A DNA stretch of 64,000 nt from Lycorma delicatula (lineage: Eukaryota; Arthropoda; Insecta; Hemiptera; Fulgoridae). The DNA lies in the NCBI RefSeq assembly GCF_047948215.1, contig NC_134464.1:32301020-32365019 (forward strand), written 5' to 3'. This document shows, piece by piece, positions 1 to 9,739 of this stretch. Every line of letters starts with the position of its first letter. The first letter of the stretch is position 1. The notes below the pieces were generated by a model, which saw only the letters and a program-made list of their open reading frames with translations, made no database searches and was not told the origin of the DNA. The position numbers and the translations under genes were made by a program.

Positions 1-330
1 TGAAAAAAAAAACCTGACTCAAATCTGATGCTCGCATTAAAAATTCGAGACAATGAGGCTTATATCAGATTCTCTGAGTCAAAACATAAATCTCAATGCA
101 GAATTAAGAAGAAAACCTGAGACCATAATCTGAGACACAGATCCGATTCTCAGATTCAAAATTCAAATCTGAAACTCAAATCAGAAACACATATCTAAGG
201 TTAAAATTAGATAATCTGACTCGAGACACCAGTTTCAATTCAGAATTAAGAACAAAATTTGATAATCAAATCTGAGACATATCTGATTCTCATATTTATA
301 ATTCAAATCCGAGTCAAATCAAATTTGAGA
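1..330. repeat. Degenerate tandem repeat, about 142-bp period
   Basis: Two long units align: the block beginning CAGAATTAAGAA at 99 recurs at 241, 142 bp later, and the following sequence stays alignable for about 90 bp. Shorter words such as AAATCTGAGAC recur within each unit, so the unit itself looks built from a roughly 10-20 bp word. The repeat runs off the left edge of the window and stops at about 330, where the truncated transposase relic begins. Confidence 0.75.
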
Positions 331-339
331 CAAAAGGAA

Positions 340-1052
340 GTTGGAGCCAACAACGTTTTGAATATGTGGAAAGATGTGGTCAAGAAACAAAGCCTCATAT
401 TTCACTGCGTTTAAATTTTCATTAATAAAGATAAGCCCTATCAATGGTCCATCAACAATACCTGTCCGTACTTTTACTTTGACTGGATACTGTTTATGTG
501 CCTCACGATACCAATGCAGATTAATATCAGTCCAATATCGAAAATAATGGCGATTTAAATTACAATTTAAAAAGCACGTGGCCTCATCACTAAAAACTAT
601 GTTTAATTAATTAGCAACTGCACAAATACTGTTCATCATAATGTCGCAGAACTCAAATCTTTGATCATAGTTATCTTGCATCAGACGAATATTTAAGGGC
701 TTGAAATTTTCATTTTTTAATGTTAGAATCACTGAACTTGGCTAATGTTTTGTTCTCGTGCTCTGTTTGTGATGAGGAATGAAGATTTTCAATAAATTCT
801 TGCATAATCTCTAACGATTTGCTACTATTTATTGTAGATTAAGGCCTCCCTTTTTTCCCCTTTTATTAATGCTACCTGTATCTTTAAGTCGTTTGATATT
901 TTTAGACACTGTACTGTTTGAAATAGGGTTATGATTATTAAATGTTGCATTGAACACAAACTTCATTACACGACCTAACTTTATCACCAAAGCCTTTCAT
1001 TATTAAAAGTGTAACCCTCTCCTGATCACTTAAGTGACATATTGATAGCAGT
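340..1052 (-). pseudogene. Tc1/mariner-superfamily transposase relic, DUF4817 type, truncated
   Basis: Read on the minus strand, three shifted frames give the pieces of a DUF4817-type insect transposase in the right order. Near 1030-960 is the N-terminal helix-turn-helix region (TLLIMKGFGDK), then KNIKRLKDTGSINKRGKKG near 880-840. FEFCDIMM follows near 650 and FSDEA near 590, where the Asp (codon 585-587) is the first catalytic residue. After that come NRHYFRYWTDINLHW, KVKVRTGI and the FINENLNAVKYEALF block. The second and third catalytic blocks are absent because the coding relic ends at about 340, next to the tandem repeat. Stops and frameshifts make it inactive. Related copies lie near 18, 41.5 and 61.7 kb. 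Confidence 0.82.
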
Positions 1053-2139
1053 AGAACAGGACAATAAATTCAGTAAAAAAAAAAACAATTACAAAAAAAG
1101 ATAAAAAAGATGTAAGTAACAAAAGAAGCTTACAAATAGGGTAAAAGTAGACAAAATCAATTAGCCAACCGATCACAATAAATTCTCATAAGAAACTTAC
1201 AGTATAGTAATGAAACACTAAATGGAACATTACAAAACCCCGAAGTAAGCTTCAACGAAGTAAGCTTCATTTCTGGAACAAAGGTGAGACCATCAATAAT
1301 CAGCTGATCAGCATGATTAGGTGACAATATTTTTATTTATTTACTTATTAAATTGGAAAAAAAATAATTTTTTAAGTTAAAAATAACATTTTTTTAATTC
1401 TTAAAAATTTAAATTAAACTTTTAAAATAAATCTTAATTAAATTCGATCAAATTTTAATTTAAATCAGTGTAATTTCTTTTTATTTAATTTTAATATTTG
1501 AACTTATTAAATTTAGTAATTTTCGAAATCGAAATTTTATCACACCGTCATTTTGGGTACAGACATCGTCCTAACATTTTATTAGTACCATTTTTCTTGT
1601 CTTAAAGATACCTTCAAAATGATTTTCACACAAAAGATGTTATCATTTATAATATTTAAGTTACAATCCGTGGGCCATCTTCAAAGAAGGGGCTGAAATT
1701 CTATTTCTCGTCAAAAGGTTGACTGATACTTTATCCTGAAAGGACAGTATTCTTTTTGAAACGGTTTCAAAGTGTGGAGTTTCCGTACTAAGTGTGAAGT
1801 CACTCTGTATAAAAAAAAAAGGTACTGATAAACAATTTCTAAAATAATATGTAGTATTAATATATTCGTATTTAATGAAATAAATACCGAATGAATATAT
1901 ATCTTTGAAAAACAATTTACTTTAAATTATACATCGTTTATCAGACTATGTTTTTGCATTTTATTTTACTATACCCAGGCAAGGTTACAAATAGCAAAAT
2001 CATGTGTGTTATAATAAATATGTATCCATTTTTTATATATAAATACTTATCGAGAGACTCAATATATTTTGATTTCATGTAAATTTAAACGATTGATCTA
2101 CAAATTGATCTCTAAATCCCTTACTGATAAACTCTAACT
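1053..2139. other. AT-rich stretch without recognisable gene
   Basis: I see no coding similarity on either strand. It holds A- and T-runs and one exact-looking tandem duplication of a 15-bp word (CGAAGTAAGCTTCAA) at 1241-1270. A short open frame at 1661-1915 on the minus strand has low-complexity composition and no motif. Confidence 0.6.
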
Positions 2140-2600
2140 AACTGATAGAAGAGTCCTCAGAACCATTCTAAACAATACACTCCAACTCTAAGGAATCTTG
2201 GTGGATAATTCCCAACAAGATTCTCTACAACATGTCAGAATCAGTCACCTATACCATAAGAAAACGAAAACTAGCATATTATGGACACAGATTACGGATG
2301 TCAGAGCCAGAGTGATGAAAAAAATCTTCAATAAAATCAAGAATTACAAAATGAAGAACAGTTTTAATTGGTTTAAAGAGATCGAAGAAGATCTAGAAGA
2401 ACGTAAGATCTCGAAAGAAATTATTCTGGGAAGAGAAGAAAAGAGAATCCTAAAAGAAATGTGTACAGTACAATTACACAAAGAAATAAGGGTAGCCAGG
2501 TCAATACGGATGAAATATTAGATCTGTATGAAAAAATATTAGGAGCGAAAAAAGACTGTTCATTCTCGAACACGTCCTTCAAGGATTTTGAAATGATGGA
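2140..2600 (+). pseudogene. LINE-C 3' end, post-RT region of a non-LTR ORF2
   Basis: The relic starts RRVLRTILNN and then reads, in one frame, RKRKLAYYGHRLRM, a signature of the region downstream of the reverse transcriptase in many insect LINE ORF2 proteins. A frame change then gives KKIFNKIKNYKMKNSFNWF, KEIEEDLEE and ILGREEKRILKEM up to a stop at 2521. It has lost the endonuclease and reverse transcriptase. A second copy of the same tail lies at 48545-48905 on the other strand and shares the lysine-rich KIFN motif, which supports one LINE family. Confidence 0.7.
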
Positions 2601-3049
2601 TTGATATGTTCTTCAGCGGACGAAACAATAATGATACTACTATTATTACTAATAACGGATCATCTTTACTCTTAATCAATTAACTTATTTATAGAATATT
2701 ATCATAAACGAGGTCCAACCAGAAAGTACCTGCTTGACAAAGAAATCACAAAATTTTTCCTAATTTCTACTTTCTTGTACGAAGTAAAGGAACTATTGTA
2801 ATCGTAAAAAATTTCGGTTTTCACATTTTAACGGAGACATCCATTTTGACCATCCCTGAATCCTTTTGAGTAGTTTCTTTGTGACGTCTATACGTATGTA
2901 TCTCGCACAACTCAAAAACGATAAGCCGTAGAATGTTTAAATTTTAGACTTAGCACTGTTGTAACATCTAGTAGTCCGCCTCCTCTTTTGATTGCAATCG
3001 ACTGGATAAAAAGTGCACAAAAAAGCCCAAAATTCAAAAAATTTGAATT
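2601..3049. other. Non-coding stretch, probable dispersed-repeat sequence
   Basis: No gene is visible. The sequence around 2870-3010 (TATCTCGCACAACTCAAAAA and following) has the look of a dispersed insect repeat; a weakly similar word, GTATCTCGCTTGGATAACTC, occurs near 10970. This is an inference from style and one weak internal match only. Confidence 0.35.
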
Positions 3050-3292
3050 TATATTTTTTTAACTTTATTTTTAATTTAAATATATTGATTTGTTAATAAT
3101 AAACCTCTGTAAAAAAAGTTTTACAGTAAATAACAATTCAATAATAACAATAATAAAAAAATATGAAAAAAACAAGAAGTTATTAGTGAAATAAAATTTT
3201 ATGTACTTTTCATTTTAATTCAACAATTTTTACAGAGGTTAATATAATAAATAAATATATTTAAATTAAAAAAAAAAAAGGTAAAAATATAT
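3050..3292. repeat. Inverted repeat, foldback or MITE
   Basis: Arms at about 3050-3115 and 3225-3292 are imperfect reverse complements, with the best match in the segment AAATATAT...AACCTCTGTAAAA. The spacer is about 110 bp and AT-rich. No TIR consensus or target duplication is clear, so whether it is a transposable element or a local inverted duplication is open. Confidence 0.6.
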
Positions 3293-3297
3293 GTATA

Positions 3298-3372
3298 TGA
3301 AGTCGGATTCGAACCAATGTGTTCATGGTTACGGATCCGACACGTTGTCACTTATACCAGATAACTACTTGA
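3298..3372 (-). other. tRNA-like sequence, probable SINE head or tRNA relic
   Basis: On the minus strand this reads TGGTATAAGTGACA, resembling a pol III A box, followed 40 bp later by GGTTCGAATCC, a good B box. The expected 7-bp acceptor stem is not seen and the anticodon arm does not fold cleanly, so this is not a functional tRNA. It may be the head of a third SINE family or an old tRNA pseudogene. Confidence 0.4.
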
Positions 3373-3616
3373 ATGAAAGGAAACAAAATTAATATATAAA
3401 CCAACATAAAATGGTGATACGGACACCACAAAAAAGTGATGTCATGTGGTGTCCACCACAATGCAATTGTGTAACTGTACACTTTATTAAAGAATTGGAG
3501 GATCGTATCTGACTTTCAAATGAAATAAGTTTAAATGAAATGCAGCAAAAAATGTGTATAAGTAATTTAATAGGCATACAAGGAAGTCATATGGTGTCCA
3601 CATCAGATTTTTATTT
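3373..3616. other. Non-coding stretch with a short perfect hairpin
   Basis: The stretch contains GGACACCAC at 3421-3429 and its exact reverse complement at 3446-3454, with a 16-nt loop. A diverged repeat of the ATGGTGTCCAC word occurs again near 3592. It may be the remains of the mariner 3' flank, but I could not define TIRs. Confidence 0.4.
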
Positions 3617-4448
3617 TTATTTTTCAACGTAGTCGCCTTGCAATTCGATACATTTACATCAACCACTTTCCTACTTTTTGATATCTTCAGAATAATTTGG
3701 TTTGTTCGCATAACACGTTAGATATGAATCTTCGTCCAATGAGCCATTTTTTTATTTAGGAAGAAAAATAATCGTTCCGAGCCGGCGAGTACGGAGAATG
3801 CGAAAGCATTACGAAGCGTAGGCAATCACGTTACCCAGCAACAACCCGAGACGCCAGTGTAAGCGCCTTGTCGTGGTGAATGAGCACTTTCTCATTGGTC
3901 TTGAAGGATGTTTAGCCTCAATAGCACTGTTGAATAGCCTAATACTTACTGGGGATATAAAAAAACATTGAAGAAACCCTGTTTAAATAAGTCTAAACAT
4001 CCTCGAGAAGTGTTCAGTTGAATTTGATTTTGGTCTATTGTGTACAAAAGTGACACCCATCCGGCAAAAAACATTTTCATACGCAAAACATTGTGTAAAA
4101 TTTGGTGAACACGATCTATCGAGTTTTTCAATATAGCAAGCTCGCGAAGCTTCAGTCTGCGATCATTTAATACGAAATTGTTGATTTTTGTGACGATTTC
4201 GTCATTTGTAGTAGTTTTTAAGAGTACTTAGTGTTTATCACCTTGAGTGGACGTACCACCACGTTTATATATATTAGCAGCCCACTCTTTTTAACCGTTG
4301 AAAATAAAGGGGAAGAATCCTTTCCTTTATAATTGGATCTAACTCTATTTATGTCTTTCAGGGTTAAATCTTTAAAAAAACCGGTTTTAACAGCTCGTAC
4401 TTCAGCTTTATCTTTTTGTCGGAAAATGTCAAAATTTATTTGGTTCAC
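3617..4448 (-). pseudogene. Mariner transposase relic (SETMAR-like MLE group)
   Basis: From 4448 leftwards the minus strand gives, across shifted frames, the paired helix-turn-helix (LTLKDI, KDSSPLFSTVKK), the linker (NDEIVTKINNFVLNDRRLK), then RVHQILHNVLRMK, LYTIDQNQIQLNTSRGCL, IHHDKA with the second catalytic Asp, a damaged SPYSP..NDYF block with the third Asp, KKWLIGRRFISN and finally CIELQGDYVEK with a stop at 3617. The segment that should carry the first Asp (the TVDETW region) is missing between FNVFLYPQ and the HHDKA block, an internal deletion of several hundred bases. Stops and frameshifts are frequent, so this is an old, dead copy of a different mariner lineage from the pair at 32.5 and 55 kb. 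Confidence 0.85.
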
Positions 4449-5297
4449 CCAATTGCCACAACAGGAAACTAAACCTCAGCAACTGAAACAGTAGCACGCC
4501 GTACAGAGTATTATACTTGAGAAATAACATGGTCATTTTGTCATACTTGCGCCATCTTTGTGTCAGGCCGAGAGCTTTTCGAAGACCAAAATGCCATAAC
4601 CACAGGATGAAACTCATATTAAGAATAAAAATATGGAGTACACCACTGTACCTTACTAATTTTTAAATATCTATGCCACGAGATTTAAAAGGAAAAATAA
4701 CGAAAGTATTTTAACTAAGGGAAAGAACGAATTTCATAAATATGTAACTCAGTTTTGAAAGAAGTTTAAATGTTAAAAAATATATTATACAACAATATAT
4801 ATATATATATATATATATTCAACAAAATTCGGCAGCACAGTAGATCTGGAGTCAGAGTAAGATGATCGTTGCGCCCATAATTTTCGGCGCATTATGTGAA
4901 ATTTCAAACAGCGTATCATCTAGCCTCTACCTCACCCCAGAATTCCATAATCTTAAATATGTGCGCACTGGTGATAATAAGCGTTCAGATCTTATTCCTT
5001 GCTTAGGTCGGTTCGGACCTTTTTCTGCCATTTGAGTTGTGGAAAAAATAATTAAACCTTTATGACGGCCTCCACAACTCCCATTTTAGCCATCCACAAT
5101 CATCCACTTAAAATTAAATTCTGGGAAGCTGGAATGATCTAGACAGTATGAAAGTGCAACAAAATATTTTAAACCTAATTAAAAAGATAAGTAAAGCTGT
5201 TTTCACAAGGTAGAAATAATTAATTGCTCAGTTTGGTAGAATTACGCTACTGGAAAGTCATTTAATTATATTAAATAACATTTCTTCGGGAATAGGG
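4449..5297. other. AT-rich stretch with an AT microsatellite
   Basis: No gene is recognised. An (AT)n run occupies about 4794-4819. The segment 4820-5110 is less AT-rich but shows no coding motif or match to other repeats here. Confidence 0.55.
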
Positions 5298-5481
5298 CTA
5301 TTTATTTATTTATTTTTTAATCTCCGGGACCACCCGTTAGGTATTGGTTCAGAGGATGAGATGAATGATTTGTAGCGTGTGTAAAAATACCGTGCCTGAC
5401 CGGGATTCGAACCCGGGACCTCCGCATGAAAGGCCGAGACGCTACCACTTGCGCCACGGAGGCCGGCTAATTATTTATTTA
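5298..5481 (-). mobile_element. SINE1 copy with target duplication
   Basis: On the minus strand the element begins with a tRNA-like head, including TGGCGCAAGTGGTA (A box) and GGTTCGAATCCC (B box), followed by a short body and the tail CCTCTGAACCAATACC...GTGGTCCCGGAG ending in an A-rich run. It is flanked by near-identical 15-bp repeats (CTATTTATTTATTTA at 5298-5312 and CTAATTATTTATTTA at 5467-5481), as expected for LINE-mediated insertion. SINEs are non-coding RNA parasites transcribed by pol III from the two boxes. Confidence 0.88.
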
Positions 5482-6370
5482 AATGAGTTTAAATGCAATG
5501 TCTTATGGTATAGCTGTTATCTTATGTTTTAATAAAGAGATATCTTTTTTGTAAAAACTGTTCGGATTATTCTACTTTTACGATATCTTGAATTTATTCT
5601 ACAAAAATTTAAGCCCACATTAACATGTATACATTTATGTTAACGAATTTAAAAAAAACGACTACACAGATTTGTGGAAATATTTATTCAAATTTTACAC
5701 TAAAATTTCCACCGCTGAAAAAATATTTCTTTATTTCGTATTTATAAATTCAGAAAAGTTGAATAGAATCCCTCGTCAGTAGGAAAATTACAAAAAACAA
5801 AATCACCAACTTTGATGCAAAGTAATATTTAGATTACAGCTTATAAATGGGCGTCCTAATTGAAAATATTTTTATTCGATTTATGTTCAGGAAACAAAAA
5901 AAAGGTAAAAATATAAAAAAATCAGTATATTTACAATATTTTAACACACATTTCATTTTGAAAATAATAAAAAAAATAATAAATAAAATTGACGTAACTA
6001 AAATAAAATACTAGTCGATAAAGCGAAGTTCACATTTGGAGAGTTTACGACCTACTGCTGTGCACAGTCACGGTCCAGTAATATTAGTAATTTCGACTCC
6101 TACCGTCAGATTAGATTGCTGTTTTAAACATTATTGTCCATGTGTATGGACGCAGACGCACATCACAACTCATAATGTTAAATAATACTATATTATTTAT
6201 TGGCTTTTATTTATATTAATTTCATATTAATGAATTAATTGATTCATTTTAATTTCAATATTTAATAAAACATTAGTTTTTCTTTAGTTTAGTTACGACT
6301 AGAATAAAAAATGTATTTTATCTTTTGCTCTGTTATTTTGAAAAAAGAGCAATTGTTTTCTTAAAGTGTA
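5482..6370. other. AT-rich stretch without gene
   Basis: Nothing coding is visible. The segment starting 6013 (AGTCGATAAAGCGAAGTTCA) has an inverted partner near 9912-9934, described in the findings. Confidence 0.55.
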
Positions 6371-6636
6371 TGTAATATCTGAAGGCGGGTCCTTCCTTAC
6401 GACGCAATGGAGGCATCCCCTCCATTGCTCTTAACATCACTCAGTGACTTCTCCTCACACCAGCAGCCAAAATCGTGTATTACACATAATTCACATCAAT
6501 TAATTTACAATGACTTGCACCGTATCTAATTATGACGTCACTATTATAGTAACGAAATATTATGTAATTTATTAAAAATAAAATTATTATTTTGTTCAAG
6601 ATTTATATGAATTATACTAGGCCCAACCAATGTACG

Positions 6637-6651
6637 AGCTTGTGACGTCAC
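6637..6651. promoter_or_regulatory. Left subterminal palindrome-containing repeat with CRE-like TGACGTCA
   Basis: AGCTTGTGACGTCAC is repeated in exact inverted orientation at 8394-8408 in the same transposon. It contains TGACGTCA, the consensus CRE/ATF palindrome; a further TGACGTCA lies at 6533-6540. A role as transposase subterminal binding site or promoter element is inference. Confidence 0.4.
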
Positions 6652-6864
6652 GAACAGACTGCGTATTACTGCTCGACCTGAAAACATCAATCCGCGTATC
6701 AAATCGAAGTATTACTTATTATCATATTGTACGCGGTAATAACTATCATATTTACGTTTACGAATTGTAAACAATGCGTAACTAATTCTTTTATAACCTT
6801 TATTTGTACTAAATTATTAATTTTTAATAATAAATGAAAGCTTACTTGAATTTTCTTCATGTAT

Positions 6865-7955
6865 TTAATTCAAACTTCTAGCAAGTCCAGCATCCTCGCT
6901 AAACGAATCACTATCACTGTCACTTTCATTTTCACTTTCAATATCAGAGTCTGCACGTATAATATAAAGTTCTGTCATTTCATCTTTCAGTGGTTCCAGT
7001 TATTCATACTCTTTTTCAATATTTTTTACTTTTTCATAAAAGGGTTTTCAGCAATCTTCATTCATGGAACTAATTTTCTCTGTAGTTAATTTTTCAACAT
7101 TTGTGAAAGAAAATGTAGTGTTATGATTCACCAAATGTCTTCTTACGGCTGAGCATACCATACCGATCGGATTCAAATCAGGATGGTACGATGGAAGTTT
7201 AAGAAGACGATGCCCATACTTTTTCAAAATTTCATCCAAGTGATTTTTTTGTACTTTAGTTTTATGTATCTTTACTAAGTCATGTAACTGTGGTTTCAGC
7301 ATTTTTGAACTATACGGAATATGCGTTTTCTCCAGCCAATAGGTTATATCTTTCCTTCTGGAGTTAGAATTTGACGCTTTATCAATACCTGTATTGTGAT
7401 AAGGGGCGTTTTCAATAACTGCTATTGACATTGGTGGAAGATTTGGAATCAATTTTTCACGCGCCCATATCATCAAATTGTCTGTATTTATGTTGTCATG
7501 GTAGTAGCCACTTTTCGAACTGGTTTTTCAAGTTAGTAATGCGTTCGGAATAAAACCGAATTCTCCTCCAGCATGAATTATAATATTATACGATCAGCTT
7601 TATTAATCGGCACATGAAGTCTCTCAAAAATACTATAAGACCACGACTTTGTCGAACAGTGCGAACTTAAAACGTACGTTTCATCCAATTAAACAATTGC
7701 AGCATTGCTTTGTCTGTAATTAGCCATTGCCTGGAAATACTAAATTCTCTTCCACCTGATATGGAATATCTCAATTAAAAGTTTTATTTTATTTTCAGTT
7801 TTACGCCGTTTGAAACCTGACTCTTTCAAAATAACAGTTATAGTTATTTCATGCCTTTAAAATCAGTTAATTTACCTACTTTTAGAACTTTATTGATAAT
7901 TTCACAAGCTTGGCTCCTAAGGTGCTTTCTTAACTACGGATTTAAATTCTGCCAT
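6865..7955 (-). pseudogene. DD82E-type transposase relic
   Basis: The likely start is the ATG at 7955 (MAEFKSVVKKA). The core reads GFKRRKTENK, then LDETYV with the first catalytic Asp (codon 7683-7685), HAGGE, GFIPNALLT and a frame 142 codons long containing AVIENAPYHN and LPSYHPDLNPIG. In the family these last two blocks are normally DNAPYH and DLNPIE, so the second Asp is Glu here (7411-7413) and the catalytic Glu is Gly (7162-7164). Eighty-two residues separate these positions, which is the DD82E spacing. After an in-frame stop the acidic tail continues (SDSDSDSFSEDAG) to the true stop at 6865. Several frameshifts and a probable deletion in the N-terminal DNA-binding region make it non-functional. 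Confidence 0.85.
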
Positions 7956-8393
7956 AACAATCCGCACTCATAACACACGAACAAAAATAAAACCAAAAAT
8001 AATATTAAAAAAATTTGCGAAAAACAACGAGTAGTTATAAAATAATATTACCGCACAAACACGCTATCCGAATACTTTCACTGAATACGATATAAACTGG
8101 ACTAAAGTTTATTTCTTTATACACAAATTGTGCACTACGAATGACGGAATAAATATAAACGTGACGAAAGACTTCATTTCTAACTGCATGAATAAATTTT
8201 TATGATATTGTTTACAAGATTGAGACATCAAGCATTTTTATACACGTAATTAACTCAAGTGGAAAGATTTGAACACACAGCAACATAAATGTACTGTTTG
8301 GGCGCCGCTATTGTTTGTAAGTCGAGAAATGAAATAATAATTACAAGCAAAAGTAATGTTTTGGAAAACAATAATATAATGGGATGTCAGCAT

Positions 8394-8408
8394 GTGACGT
8401 CACAAGCT
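8394..8408. promoter_or_regulatory. Right subterminal repeat with CRE-like TGACGTCA
   Basis: This is the exact reverse complement of 6637-6651. It lies about 440 bp upstream of the presumed transposase start, so it could act on its promoter as well as on transposition; neither has direct support. Confidence 0.4.
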
Positions 8409-9009
8409 GGTAGATTTGCTGTGGCAACTATAATTTATTTCTTGAAAGTATATGGGGTTTTTTTAAGTATGTTAAACTAAGATTTTGCTATAAATAAACA
8501 GCAACAATGACGTAATGCAAAAGTATATGAAATGAGTTGTTTATTTATATAGTTCATTTATATTGTTTATTATATAGAGTTGTTTTATTTATATAATGTT
8601 ATGATTTTCTTTGACGGCGTAGTTATTACGAAAATTATTTTTAAATAGCACGTACGTATTATTTTTGTGGCAACCACTACCATGTGTCCGCATGTCGGGT
8701 TATAGGAGTGGGGTAAAGGAGGCAACTAGAGGCAGTTTGTAGGAAGGACCCGCCTTTAAAATTTACATATACTATAGAAATTTTCTTTAAAACACAAGCA
8801 TGATGAAAATATATCGTACTAATAAGAGCATGTACAAGTAAATAAAGTATAAATTTCTTACATCAATTGCTTTGGTTCAAGTAATGATATTATGACGAAC
8901 AGAGCTACCTATCAGCGTGATTGGATTAAGCAGGGTGCTATACACCACCCGCTTACGTGTCCCAGTCGCTCACTTGTCAATATTAAAACACCCCTTGTTA
9001 CTAATAAAA

Positions 9010-9496
9010 CAAAAGAACAGTTAATAAAATAAAAAGACAGCAATTTTGGCTGTCACGCTTCGGTCGCTGAATGCCAGCTAGTACCTGTCCACCATTTAAA
9101 GCGCTTGGAGGTTATATCTGGCTGGTGGCCAGCCATTATCTCAAGAAAGACTTCCCACAGCGGCGCAATAGGAATCAATATAACCAAAATATAAATTTAC
9201 CGTTAAATCTAGCGATGACGGTTGAACATCGCAACCTCATCGAGGAACTCCCGCACGGTCCGACAATGCGGCTCTCGCCACACTGACTCGCCGTTTGTGA
9301 GCGGCCAAGTTTCCTTCTGACCTCTGCGTTCCAGGGTGGCTCGGTCTCTGCCTCCAAGAGCGGGACAGTCGAACATCATATGCTCATTCGACTGGACCTC
9401 CCCGCAGACACACAACTCATCAGCCGGCAGGCGGAACCGAAACAGATATTGCTTTAAATCGAAATGGTTGGTGAGCACCTGGGCACCCAGGTGTTA
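9010..9496 (-). pseudogene. R1/I-type LINE 3' end, C-terminal zinc-finger region of ORF2
   Basis: The minus strand reads LGAQVLTNHFDLKQYLFRFR, then LCVCGEVQSNEHMMFDCPAL, a Cys-Cys-His-Cys knuckle typical of the extreme C-terminus of ORF2 in R1 and I-related LINEs, and ends FLDEVAMFNRHR with a stop at about 9209. About 200 bp of 3' untranslated sequence follows to 9010. The rest of the element is missing. It abuts a LINE-A end in opposite orientation, and the two share one pair of flanking duplications (8998-9009 and 9728-9739). Confidence 0.72.
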
Positions 9497-9725
9497 CAAG
9501 AAAAGATAGATTTATACAAAACATCTTGTCTCATCCTGGAATAGTCACTTTGACAATGGAGGGACAGGTAGATGGGAAAAATTGGGCATGCAGGCAACAT
9601 TTGGAATATGAAAAACAAATTCTTAGGAATAGGATGTAGGGGGTACACCGAAATGAAATGACTGACACTAAATAGGGAATCTTGGAGAGCTGCATCAAAC
9701 CAGTCAAACCACTGAAGACAAAAAC
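9497..9725 (+). pseudogene. LINE-A 3' fragment
   Basis: This aligns with the last 75 or so codons of the better LINE-A copy at 13049-13962: HPGIV, MEGQVDGKNW, LEYEKQI and a terminal SCIKPV-type variant of the RAASNQ region, followed by the family terminus TGAAGACAAAAA. Frameshifts after LEYEKQIL show decay. The 3' terminus is intact, as expected for target-primed insertion. Confidence 0.75.
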
Positions 9726-9739
9726 GATTACTAATAAAA

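Larger units (their letters stand above)
6371..8767 (-). mobile_element. Complete Tc1/mariner-superfamily element with DD82E-type transposase
   Basis: The ends are inverted repeats of about 27-30 bp: both begin TGTAA and share the perfect 16-bp word AAGGCGGGTCCTTCCT (6382-6397 and its complement at the right end). A TA dinucleotide sits just outside each end (6369-6370 and 8768-8769), the target duplication of the IS630/Tc1/mariner superfamily. The 2,397-bp body holds a single decayed transposase on the minus strand. A second, subterminal inverted repeat, AGCTTGTGACGTCAC, lies at 6637-6651 and 8394-8408. The insertion boundaries are well preserved although the gene is dead. Confidence 0.85.

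Noticed and set aside
3617..4448. Host SETMAR-like gene
   Set aside because: The mariner part resembles the transposase domain found in SETMAR, but there is no SET domain nearby, no intron structure and many stops. It is an ordinary dead mariner.
5395..5466. Functional tRNA genes at the many GGGATTCGAACCC sites
   Set aside because: Each such site sits in a SINE1 with the same body and tail, several have target duplications, and the acceptor stems do not pair over seven bases.
6859..7089. Plus-strand open frame of 76 codons
   Set aside because: It is the antisense shadow of the acidic C-terminal tail of the DD82E-type transposase.
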